Shown piece after piece: positions 54,526-64,000 of a stretch of DNA of 64,000 nt; within the stretch, counting starts at the first letter, position 1, and every line of letters starts with the position of its first letter. The position numbers and the translations under genes are program-made. The DNA is from Lonicera japonica. Taxonomy: Eukaryota; Streptophyta; Magnoliopsida; Dipsacales; Caprifoliaceae. The stretch spans positions 34,998,833 through 35,062,832 of the forward strand of contig CM038466.1 of NCBI GenBank assembly GCA_021464415.1, read 5' to 3'. The notes below the pieces were generated by a model. That model ran no database searches. It was not told the DNA's origin and saw only the letters and a list, made by a program, of their open reading frames with translations.

Positions 54526-55262
54526 AATCAAGTCACGACTCAACTCTACTTTACCAAGCATCACAATATCAATATACATATTCCACTAATAATATTTATA
54601 TTCTAAGAATTTCATAATTTATACCAAGAATTACCATCATAAAACTTTTATTACACATAATTATGCATTATCTCGAACCTGCACCTTCTAAATTATAAAC
54701 AGCCATCCACAATCTTTTAAACCATATCCACATCTACAAGTAACACCACCCTTCACAATCAAGTCACGACTCAACTCCACTTTACCAAGCATCACAATAT
54801 CAATATACATATTCCACTAATAATATTTATATTCTAAGAATTTCATAATTTATACCAAGAATTACCATCATAAAACTTTTATTACACATAATTATGCATT
54901 ATCTCGAACCTGCACCTTCTAAATTATAAACAGCCATCCACAATCTTTTAAACCATATCCACATCTACAAGTGACACCACCCTTCACAATCAAGTCACGA
55001 CTCAACTCCACTTTACCAAGCATCACAATATCAATATACATATTCCACTAATAATATTTATATTCTAAGAATTTCATAATTTATACCAAGAATTACCATC
55101 ATAAAACTTTTATTACACATAATTATGCATTATCTCGAACCTGCACCTTCTAAATTATAAACAGCCATCCACAATCTTTTAAACCATATCCACATCTACA
55201 AGTGACACCACCCTTCACAATCAAGTCACGACTCAACTCCACTTTACCCAGCATCACAATAT
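54526..55262. repeat. ~229-bp tandem array in LTR C (3 full copies plus part)
   Basis: Copies start near 54526, 54755, 54985 and 55215 with CAATCAAGTCACGACTCAAC. The array accounts for the length difference between the two LTRs. Confidence 0.85.
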
Positions 55263-56629
55263 CAATATACATATATATATATATATATAAATATATACAC
55301 ATCTCATATATAATCACATTCAATTCTCATCCTCTAGACATCATATAAAACATCAATTGTATATAAATTTCAAGTGAGTACACTCACCTCAAGTCCACAC
55401 CAACGTAGTTTCAAGTTCTATTTTTTTCGGTGCTTTAGAAGTATCTGTTCCTTCACCTACCAATCTAACATAATTAGTAGTCCAATTCTACATCAATATA
55501 ATCATTTATAAGTGTACAAAATATACTAACAATTTCACAAATGTATACCCTTATACACTTGTTAATTTACAACATATTGCAACCTTTCAGAATTAGGTGC
55601 AGTCCGAATCCACTGCCCAGAATAAATAATTCCTGTTCTTTGATCATTCTAAAATTTTTATAGTAGTTACCCAACATGTTTATCAACAATATTACATAAT
55701 TTGAGCATAATCCAACAGCTAAAACATCGGCTATTCACAAAACAACTCAGTACAAACATGCTGTCCAGAATATAACGTATGGCAATAGTCCAACTTCACG
55801 GATTAAACTGTACCAATTGGCTGAGATCTAGGTGCTCTACCTTACATTTATGGAAAGCTCTGTGTGTTTATTTTTTTATGCAATTTACGGTGCATAAATC
55901 GGAATTTTCTACAAGGAGTTATAACAATTCTCCCACAGGGACACCAATCTGCTAGCATTATAACCTTATAAATTTTAGCATGATTTCTACTTATATCATC
56001 TATTATTATCTCTTTATGATCAAGAAAATTCAATTATATCATCACAACACACAAGAACACCAAGAAACAAACTCAAAACCATGTTCTTTCATTTTCAATC
56101 ATAATTTTCCAATTTTTATTTACTACAAACACAATAAAAGGATGATAAAAATAAATAAATAGCATAATTTAAACTTACCAAAATTTAATTCTCCAATTTT
56201 CCTTATTTTTCTCTTCTTCTTCCTCTTTTCCTCTTCCTCTCTCTGTTTTTCTTCCATTCTCCCGTGCTTCCCTTATTTTTTCTTAATTTTCCCCATAATA
56301 TCAAACTCCAATCATACACATATAATTTAATTTGCACACTACCCCCTCAACTTTTAGTTCACACAACTAAACCCACTTACATAATTCATTTTCAAATAAG
56401 TCCCTCATGAATTATTATTCTAACATAAGTTCGTATAAAATAAACAAACTTAACTCACATTCTTTCTACAAAATCAAATAACGTGGCAAAATGCAAAATT
56501 CCACTATTCACCGCACATTAGGAATAAATTGATATTATCAAATGCACAAACATGATTGTAAATACCAATAAATATTTAAACATGTTTAAATGACACTAAC
56601 ATATTTGTTTTAAGATTCGGAATGTCACA

Positions 56630-56634
56630 TTATA
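56630..56634. repeat. Right TSD of element C (TTATA)
   Basis: TTATA follows the 5' LTR and matches 9306-9310. Confidence 0.9.
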
Positions 56635-56960
56635 TCTCTTCGATGAGATGGATGAATATTAGATAAGAAGAATTGTGTGTTTTTTGTTGTGTTGAATGAA
56701 TGAATGGTGGGGGGTATTTATAGGTAAATGGAGAATGGAAAAAATGTAAATTTGATAAAAATAAAGGGCAAAATGATCATTTTTTGTGGAGGTAGATGAG
56801 GTAGGTGAGATGTGATAGGTGAGATGTGGTAGGTATGGAGGTAAAATGAGATTTTACCGGGGTAAAAATAGAATTTTGCCGGAGGTAAAAATGTCGAATT
56901 ACCTTTGTAGGCCAATGGTAAAATTAGTATTTAACCCCATCAAGAACAATAATAGTTTTT
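56635..56960. other. Flank of element C with a minus-strand TATA-like box
   Basis: CCTATAAATACCCCCC on the minus strand (about 56712-56727) is followed by a CA/T-rich leader-like stretch running into the insertion point of element C. The stretch 56780-56890 is purine-rich with repeated GGTGAGATGTG. No downstream gene can be shown on the far side near 9.3 kb. Confidence 0.3.
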
Positions 56961-56979
56961 AATCCGTCTTGATTAACCT

Positions 56980-58170
56980 GTACTTTTAATCCGTCCTTAT
57001 TTGAATGGGATGCGTGACTTTTTTTTAACCAGTTGGGGTTTTTCATTTAGGTTTAAGTAAAAGAAACTTGTTTGACCTAAATCGTTTTGAATATAGTAGT
57101 TTTTTTATTTATTTAATACCCCTACAAAACCTTATAACTATATTGGGGAGGGGAGGATTCAGGTTCGAGTTTAAGTGTACCAGCAAATATGACTAACTCA
57201 AGTTTTTCAATGAAAAATAACTCTAAGATAAGAGCGCTTTCGGATTGAATATATTTTTAAGCTGGTCATCTTTGTTAGCTGGCTGATTGGTGAGATTAGA
57301 CAAAAAAGGAGAAAACAAGGAGTTCATAATGGGCCAGCTATTATTATGATGAATAAATGGATCCCAAGTGTATCTAAAAAAATTAGTGAAAGAGCAATTT
57401 TTTATTTTTTAATAGAATTAGGGCCCTACGAGGAACCGGACCCATTGTCTAAAAATAAAATATATCTATTAGAGCCCAAAGATTATCAATTGTAATTCTT
57501 GTGTCTAGCAATTGGAAAGTTTGAATTCTTTTGCTCTGACACATTATTATCATTTTAAAATTCCAAAAGAGATGAGCTAGAAGGACGGGCCAAAAGAGAG
57601 TTCAATGTAAGGGTCGGGAGTAGACCGAGCCCATAGTGAAGAGGAGCCCAAATCTTGAAAATTAATTATGCACGTGGTGGGTTTTCATAATATTAATAAT
57701 TTTGGAACTATTTAAACCAACTTCAATTGATTACTCAAGACAGAGATTTCTAATTAAATGATAGTTCAAATAGGGCATGACTCAAATCCCTTTCAAAGTG
57801 CACTATCCAATAAGATGCTTGACTTGAAAGAATTTAGTTTCAGAAAAAGCGGGACTATAAAAAATGGCTTAATTGATATTTTTAATTCGTCCTAATTTGA
57901 ATGGGATTATGGGGGGTGCGATTTTTTTTAACCAAGTTAGGTTTTTTATTGAGGTTTAAATAAAAGAAATATGTTCAACTTAATGTGTTTCGAATATAGT
58001 ATTTTTTTTCTTTAATACCTTTATAATTATATTGTGATGGGGAGGATTTGGGTTCGAGTTTAAGTGTATTAGCGAATAGGATTCAAGTTTTTTAATAAAA
58101 AATAATTTTTAGATAGGGTCGCGTTCAGATTGAATTTAATTTTAAGCGGGTCATATTCATGTTACCACCA
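56980..58170. repeat. Two tandem diverged copies of the dispersed repeat
   Basis: 56980-57290 and 57885-58170 are collinear (shared GGTTCGAGTTTAAGTGTA and TTTAACCA(A)GTT phrases). The segment 57560-58170 is also an inverted match to 690-1315, and 57290-57490 resembles 6340-6530. No coding content is conserved. Confidence 0.55.
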
Positions 58171-58284
58171 TCTAATATATAGGATTTTGTGGGTTGGTTG
58201 ATTGGTGTAAAAAAAAAAGAAAAAAAAGAAAAAAGGAAGGGAAAACAAGGAGTTTATGGTTGATCGGTGGGATCAGAATTAGGA

Positions 58285-58330
58285 AACCTTCCCGCACGGT
58301 TCGGAGAGCATACGTGAGGAAGGTAATCAA
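58285..58330 (+). other. GC-rich hairpin, possibly organelle-derived
   Basis: CCTTCCCGCACGGTTCGGAG and the bases after it fold with GTGAGGAAGG into a short hairpin. The composition is unlike the AT-rich surroundings and reminded me of chloroplast or group II intron sequence, but I cannot name a match. Confidence 0.25.
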
Positions 58331-58569
58331 AAAAGAAAGAAAAACCATTGTTTAAATTTTGTTTCTTCAAACAATTAATGGATAGGTTTCTTAACGGCTG
58401 TCCAAAAATTTATTTATTTATTCTTAACCCTTGCTGCCTATATTAATTTTTAAATTATTAAATTGTCTCTAGTTAGAACTCATTCCCGAATAACATGAGA
58501 AATGTCAGTTACCATAATTAAGTAACCTGGGAAATACCCATTTAAATAGATAGTATTGATAAATAAAAA

Positions 58570-58911
58570 CCGGAGGAAATTTATGTATCATTTAAAAGAT
58601 ATTGAACTTGTTTGGTTCCGTTTGATAAAGAAGATGGAAAATGATTAGAACAATAATTCCTTTTACGACAAGTTAGATGATGAGATAAATTATTTAATGA
58701 GATGTTTTTCATCTCGTGCTTATTTTTATGAGTTGATTTTTTTTTTTTTTGGTAATAGTTTAATAAGCTAGGAGCCCACTTATAGAGTTAACAACAATGC
58801 TACAAATAAAAGGCCCCAAATAACGTGTTAGGTCCAACTTCATACACTCTCTTCTTTAATTTATTATTCGCTTTTTCCTAGCTAATTAAATACTTTTCTT
58901 GTAAAAGACAA

Positions 58912-58976
<65 letters not shown>

Positions 58977-59460
58977 AATATCTATATATAGGCTTACTAT
59001 TAAAAAAAAGTACTCACTTAATGTAAAATAAGGATCGTCAATTTTAAAAGGTAAAAAAATAATTTTTTTTCATGAAATTTGATAGAAATGATCATTATAT
59101 AATAAATAGATCATTTCCACTTAATTTCATAAAATTTCAATTTGAAAATCGGTGATTACATCTTATAAAATTTCAATGGTCGAAAATTTATTTATATATA
59201 TGTATCATTTTCATTACACCCATTTTTTCATTTGAATTTTTTGATGATATTATGTGGAGATGATCTACTCACAATCGTGATCATATCCACAAAGTTTCAT
59301 GAAAAATATATTTATTTACCTATCAAAATGGATGGTCCATTTTTTTCCCTTAAAGTGTAATGATGAATAATATATTGGTATTCTTTTTATTTTGTTACAA
59401 ATATTAGTATAAATAATGATTATACAAGTGAATTTTTTTACATTGTCTATTGTTTTTCAA
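58570..59460. repeat. Diverged duplicate of 6.61-7.50 kb
   Basis: Collinear and same orientation as 6608-7500; contains the CT microsatellite at 58914-58976. Confidence 0.65.
58914..58976. repeat. (CT)n microsatellite
   Basis: A TC run of about 60 bases, interrupted once. Confidence 0.95.
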
Positions 59461-59468
59461 TTGTCACC

Positions 59469-59995
59469 TAATAGTTTACCCCTTAAAGTTTACCCGCTTT
59501 TGCACTTTCATACATAAAATTTATTTTGCATAATATTCGTCCTTAATGTTTGTTCCCGTTCTCACTTTAGCCCGAAATTCCACGTGCAGTTAAGTTTTTG
59601 GATAGAAAAAAACATGTGCGTTGCACATGAGCACTATAGCGGGGTAAAAAGGTTAAACCACTATAATGCTCTTATAAATCAGGGCAAAATTAAAGTGTGG
59701 AGTTGGAAAAATAGTAAAAAGAAAAAATGAACAAATTAAAGCATTTTGGTTACATTGAATGCTCTAATTAAGGTAAAATGAGTTGGGAATTAGAGCATTA
59801 TAGTGGCTTGACCGTTTTACCCCATTACAATGCCCATATGCAAACACACATGGTCTTTTTCATCCAAAAACCTAACAATGAGTGGGGTTTGGGACTAAAG
59901 TGAAAACGAGAGCAAACTTTAAGGACGGTGTTGTGAAAAATGAACTTCATGGACGAAAGTGCAAAAATGAGTAAACTTTAAGGGGGAAATTATTA
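59469..59995. mobile_element. Fold-back / long-TIR MITE
   Basis: The first ~245 bp (TAATAGTTTACCCCTTAAAG and on) and the last ~245 bp are diverged inverted copies of each other, meeting near 59740. Shared blocks include TTTTGCACTTTC, GTTTTTGGAT and CCACTATAATGCTCT. No coding content or clear TSD. Long terminal inverted repeats of this sort occur in Mutator-like or fold-back elements. Confidence 0.65.
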
Positions 59996-60105
59996 ATAAC
60001 TCTACATTCGTAAAGGATGCATTTTCTTCAACATAAACACCAACACAAGCATACACAATATATATATGCGTTATTTTGAAAAGAAAGAAAGGAATTTTAT
60101 AAAGC

Positions 60106-60321
60106 GTACCCATGATCAACGAGGAATCTCATGAAAGATCGGCTACATGAGGAGCTAAGGAACATCCAGAATTGGAGCAGTTCAAGTAAGGTCCCAATAA
60201 ACCACAGTATGCCCGCAATCTACCCCATCATCGCCATACCAATCGATGCCCTCCTAGTAAAAGTCACCTCCTCCTGGTCGTCTTCTAACCTATCAGGTTG
60301 TCCTCCTTGAGCAAGATCCAT
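60106..60321 (-). pseudogene. Relic of a PMD gene exon 1, outside the nest
   Basis: On the minus strand MDLAQGGQPDRLEDDQEEVT matches MDPAQPDRLEGDQEEVT of PMD-B. After a deletion, DWYGDDGVD, VVYWDLT, LDVP and HEI follow across stops, ending at a donor-like GGGTACG where exon 1 of PMD-B ends. Exons 2-5 are absent. This is an old copy of the antisense PMD gene of a Tat-like element, moved or left behind at this site. Confidence 0.72.
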
Positions 60322-60450
60322 AGTAGTGTGAGTTTTGGTAAGAGAAAAAAAAAACCTAATCTAACAGAGCTTCCGTGCTTAGGGAGAGAGAAGAGAAAGC
60401 TAGAGAGAGAAATTGAATAATCGAATAAGGTGAGATGAGCTCAGCAAGGG

Positions 60451-60505
60451 GTTCTTATACTAGACACGTTTGTTGCACGACAAACAAGCTATTTGTCGTG
60501 CGACA
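60451..60505 (-). promoter_or_regulatory. Decayed PMD-type promoter with two palindromes
   Basis: TAGTATAAGAAC on the minus strand (60451-60462) is preceded by TGTCGTGCAACA (60471-60482 read on the minus strand) and TGTCGCACGACA (60494-60505). Both are TGTCGCGCGACA with CpG-type transitions. Spacing to the TATA-like box matches PMD-B. Confidence 0.65.
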
Positions 60506-60890
60506 AATTGACCTCACCAAATTTTCCCGCGACATTTCCCCTTCCCTGAAGTTATTTTGACCTATTTTTCCCGTAAGGGACTTCCAACGTGTATTTTCGT
60601 GATTTTTATGCTAAAAACACAAACCTACAAGATAATTATCAAATGCAAGATTCTAAGTTGTTTTTTTAATTGTGAGAGCAAATAACTTACAAAGGAATCT
60701 TTGATCTCCAGAAGACTGAAAACAGGAATGAGAATGAGAAAATATTAAAATGAGATAGGAATAGAAATAATTGAAAAAGTAGAAAAGAGAAAAATCCTGT
60801 ACAAAAGCCCAAAGTGAGTGAGAGAAACAGAAATGTAAATAGTGACCGGGAGAGTCACGCCAAGAGTGATAGCTGCGAAAGATTTGTAAC
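60506..60890 (-). repeat. Upstream region of the PMD relic
   Basis: About 60700-60885 on the minus strand (TCACTCTTGGCGTGACTCTC, TTTCTGTTTCTCTCACTCAC) matches the upstream region of PMD-B at 15180-15480 and of PMD-A at 37790-37950. Homology stops near 60890. Confidence 0.65.
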
Positions 60891-61699
60891 AATTACTTAT
60901 TATAAATTTAAAATATGTCACTAATCTCTTTTTACGTCTTCAAATAGCATTCTCTGTACCTCAATTGTGACTATAAGTTTATATGCGGTATGAAATATAT
61001 AGTTGACTTTCTTTTGCATGTTAAATTGTGAAGAAATTGGTCATGTTACTTTGACATACCTTCTAGCTATTTATTCTTGCAAATAACTAGGCTGGATCTC
61101 GAACCTCTATACCATTCCTCCATTGACACCATGAGATGGGTTATAAGTCTTATTTCCCCTCCTCCACAATTAAACTATGCTTTTGTTAATAGTGTCTTAA
61201 AGGAAACATGTAATTTTTTTAATCAAAATCAATGTAAAGAATCTGAAGTGTTGAGATATAAACTTTATTTTTAAAAAATTTATAAAGATCATGCTTTTGA
61301 GACTTCATATCAATAAATATTCACACTATTGCAATCCTTTATTTCATGTATAGGTAATATTTTAGAGATATGTTACTTAATTTATAAAAAATAATTATAA
61401 ACTGCATCTCGCGGGTCTGCGAACTAGTTTGCAATAAAAACAATTGTGTCCTTATCATGCTCTTAAAATTCATGCTTCAACTCCATTTTGAAAATGGTTG
61501 AGCCCATAATGGCTAGAAACACTATCATGGAAGCAAGGACAAAGTTCACTATCCAATAAAATTTTGTTGGACTTAAAGAACTTCATTTTAGAAAGAGTGG
61601 AACTCAAAAACATGGGCTTAAAGTTAGCAAAGAGCCCATTGTCCAACAAATTGGATTTACTATGTAATATCCAATAAATTGGATGTGCATGACAAACAC
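60891..61699. other. AT-rich intergenic DNA
   Basis: No gene seen. 61480-61660 resembles, inverted, parts of 1020-1140 (TATCCAATAAAATTTTGTTG) and belongs to the dispersed repeat. The 65-aa frame at 61077-61274 has no recognisable domain. Confidence 0.45.
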
Positions 61700-62690
61700 G
61701 ATTGCAATTATTAATTTGGTCCTAATAAAAATGTTACAACATGAGTGAAAAGTTGAAACGGGAATTTTCTTTAATTATATACAACAAGACACAATTAACA
61801 CGATGGTCATATAGCTGCAGTTTCCTGTCAATTTCGTTTTAGTCTTGAACGTAACACAACACTTCAAATTATAGACTCACACATGATGAGTTTCTAACCC
61901 GCCACAACCTGAACAGGGTCAATTTTGAGTGGGTTTTCTTTGAACAAGGTCATGTTTTTCATAGTAAAACTTATACTACCGAGTCGAGTCAGTTTGGGTC
62001 AAATGAACCCTTTTTGACCTGCCCCACCCTCGAATATATTATTTTTTCTCTTTCATATGCTTAAAATATTTAATAATTACACCGGATTGGGTTGAATTCA
62101 AGTTCAAGTATACCAACAAGTGGGGCATGTTTAGGTCCAAAGAAAAATTCATATTGAGTTGGATTTGAGTTTAGCTAAAACATGCCCCAAATTCAACATA
62201 TTGTCATCTCGAACATTGTCCAATAAATTGAATTCAGTGGGTTGATTGTTTGGATTAAAGTACAAAGAGGAGACCATAATGGACCAACTATTATTGTGAC
62301 CCAGAAATGGATCTGAAAGTATACCCTGAAAATTTATAGCTAAGTAAAAATAATAATTTTGATAGAATTTAGGTCCAAGAAGGAGCCTAGCCCATTGTCT
62401 AAAACTAAAATAGAGCCCAAAGACAGTGCGTCTACTTTGATCAGGAAAGAAATCTCATCGGCGCAAAAGAAAAAAAAATCCTCATGAAATTTAAGTAGTT
62501 GGTAATATTAAATGAAAACTGCATATGAGGAAAATTATGTATCATCTAAAAGACATTTAATTTGTTTGGTCCCATTTAATAAAGAAGATGGAAAATGATT
62601 GGAATAATAATTCCTGTTACGACAAGTTAGATGAAGAGATAAATCATTTAATGAGTTGCCCTCCATCTCGTGCTTATTTTTATAAGTAGA
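61700..62690. repeat. Diverged duplicate of 5.79-6.78 kb
   Basis: Collinear, same orientation; for example GGGAATTTTCTTTAATT and TTTCCTGTCAATTTCGTTTT are shared. Confidence 0.6.
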
Positions 62691-62702
62691 TTTTGTTCAC
62701 AA

Positions 62703-62703
<1 letters not shown>

Positions 62704-62763
<60 letters not shown>

Positions 62764-62780
62764 TTATTATTATTATTATT
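62704..62780. repeat. (TTA)n microsatellite
   Basis: About 75 bases of ATT/TTA repeat. It produces an artificial poly-Leu frame at 62693-62890 that is not a gene. Confidence 0.95.
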
Positions 62781-64000
62781 TGTGGAATATTTTTTTATTT
62801 TTAGCCCCCCAAAAAAGTTTCTTCAATAAAAAACCAAGAGAACGTCTCAACAAATCACTCAATTCATTTTTTTATTTTTCAGACAAATAAATTATTTTCG
62901 CTATCATTTCCAAGCTCAATCATATAATTTTTTTTAATCGTATTAAACTTCAATCATTCGGCTTCCAACTATCTGATAGATGTGTATGTGTTGATTATAA
63001 TTTATAACCCAACAATATGTATACATGGTTTAGTATTTTTGAAAAAATCGATTGCAAAAACTTAATTAAAGGTAAGTAAAAATAATGTAATTATTTTGTT
63101 TTAACCAAAAATGCTCACTTTTGACTGTCCACTTTAATTTATTTTTTTTAGGATTTTTTTTGGTAATGTATCATACCACACCATACCATACCAATATTTC
63201 GGTATACCAAAAATTTAGTATGGCAATAATAATGAATTTTGGCGTACCAAATTTTTGATATGGTACACGATACACTCAGTATGGTACGGTATTGTACCAA
63301 ATCCACCCCCAGTCGTGATGATCGTGCTTACAAAATACTTAGTCGAGATGATCGCGTTAATGTGGATTGCCGATAAGTATAGTGACACATGTAAAGTACT
63401 TGAGTAGTACCCAAGTTAGATGCAAAAACCTTAAACAATGATGGAGTGTATAGTATTTTTAATTGTCAAGAACAAAGGGAGTATGAAAAGTTATAAGAAT
63501 ATTGAAAATAGAGAGAAGAAGAAACAAGGGGGAAGAAGAGGATTAGGTTTATATATCCCATCTCTCTTCTTAAACGGTGGTTTCCTTTTAGGGAACTGTC
63601 GCCTCATCATTACATTGCATTTAATGTGGTGTGACAATTATTGTCCCACTTAAATTCAAAGACAACACGCCGATTAAGAAAAGCGATGACACATGGCACA
63701 CTCTTAGCCCTGAAATGAAGTTTTGCTAAGCTACCAAAGGATTCACTCACAGAAATATAACCTAAAATTTTCACTAAGTGTGGAAACTTCAGTCGAGGAT
63801 ATACCCCATTTCTGAAACTTCCATGCATCTGAGCTCATCTTGTTGGTCAAGTTCCCATAATTAGGGGCAATTGAGGGAACCTAAAATTAACAAACACGAT
63901 TTGGGCTAATATAACTTGAAAGCCTTAGGAACACAACCAACTCACCCTGGTGGGCCAAACTAACATCCAAGACGAGAAGATGGATTGGGTCGTTGGTTGA
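62781..64000. other. AT-rich intergenic DNA, no gene recognised
   Basis: Around 63165-63300 there are several GGTA(T/C)-rich, partly palindromic phrases (CATACCATACC, ATGGTACGGTA). Short frames at 63438-63653 and 63610-63828 overlap on opposite strands and have no family features. Confidence 0.45.

Larger units (their letters stand above)
9311..56629 (-). mobile_element. Element C: Tekay/Del-type Ty3/gypsy chromovirus, host of the nest
   Basis: Two long near-identical LTRs (9311-12056 and 53656-56629) start TGTCACACCC and end GAATGTCACA. They are flanked by TTATA duplications. On the minus strand a tRNA-Met-type PBS follows the right LTR and a polypurine tract precedes the left LTR, so transcription runs right to left. 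The only surviving pol is the C-terminal integrase plus chromodomain. Removing element B leaves about 8.7 kb with only about 3.0 kb of interior, so the copy is non-autonomous. The interior holds a LOB-domain gene in antisense. The Tekay/Del assignment rests on the integrase C-terminus (GKKGKLNSRYIGSYEI), the chromodomain end (EEATWEIEKNM), LTR length and PBS. Confidence 0.88.
53656..56629 (-). repeat. Element C right LTR (5' LTR)
   Basis: 2974 bp, partner of 9311-12056, with one additional 229-bp subrepeat. Ends TGTCACACCC and GAATGTCACA on the plus strand. Confidence 0.92.

Noticed and set aside
62693..62890. Poly-leucine frame that could be read as a signal peptide
   Set aside because: It is a translation of a (TTA)n microsatellite.
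1..64000. tRNA and rRNA genes
   Set aside because: No cloverleaf, A/B box pair or rRNA-like stretch was recognised; the tRNA-related sequences seen are only primer binding sites.

Overview
The window is plant nuclear DNA, almost certainly a eudicot. It is AT-rich, gene-poor and dominated by LTR retrotransposons. Families seen include chromovirus and Tat-lineage Ty3/gypsy elements, CACTA and hAT transposons, MITEs, plant mobile domain (PMD) proteins and a plant-specific LOB-domain protein. I cannot name the species. The names element A, B and C below are mine.

The centre is a three-level nest of LTR retrotransposons, each layer proven by its own 5-bp target-site duplication (TSD). Element C (9311-56629, minus) is a Tekay/Del-type chromovirus with 2.7-3.0 kb LTRs, TSD TTATA, a tRNA-Met-type primer binding site and a polypurine tract. 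Its interior keeps only the end of integrase/chromodomain and also holds an intact LOB-domain gene (51383-52213, plus). Element B (12171-50759, minus, TSD CTCTA) is a giant Tat/Ogre-like element inserted in the chromodomain of C. Element A (20963-40936, plus, TSD GCTTC) is a related giant element inserted in a gene of B. A 1.56-kb CACTA-like transposon (29529-31088, TSD ATT) is inserted in the integrase of A. Without their passengers, A and B are each about 18.5 kb.

A and B share one plan: LTR, PBS, leader, gag, pol (protease, RT, RNase H, second archaeal-type RNase H, integrase), then two antisense genes with their own promoters, a tandem-repeat array, a polypurine tract and the LTR. The antisense genes are a single-exon DUF7745-like gene and a five-exon PMD gene. 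In B both antisense genes and gag-pol are broken. In A the DUF7745-like frame is intact, while pol has two TAG stops, a YVDD to YVDN change in RT and the CACTA insertion.

The most striking signal is regulatory. In B the LTR promoter, the PMD promoter and the DUF7745-like promoter all carry copies of the palindrome TTTGTCGCGCGACAAA just upstream of a TATA box. In A the same three promoters instead share a different motif, RRCCGYACGGYY and its half-sites. Each element therefore has its own promoter code across all three transcription units, which suggests a self-encoded DNA-binding regulator or anti-silencer. A third, decayed copy of the PMD promoter plus exon 1 lies outside the nest at 60.1-60.9 kb.

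The flanks (1-9305 and 56635-64000) hold no convincing host gene. They contain MITEs, a hAT relic, a fold-back element, microsatellites and several diverged direct and inverted copies of an unclassified dispersed repeat.
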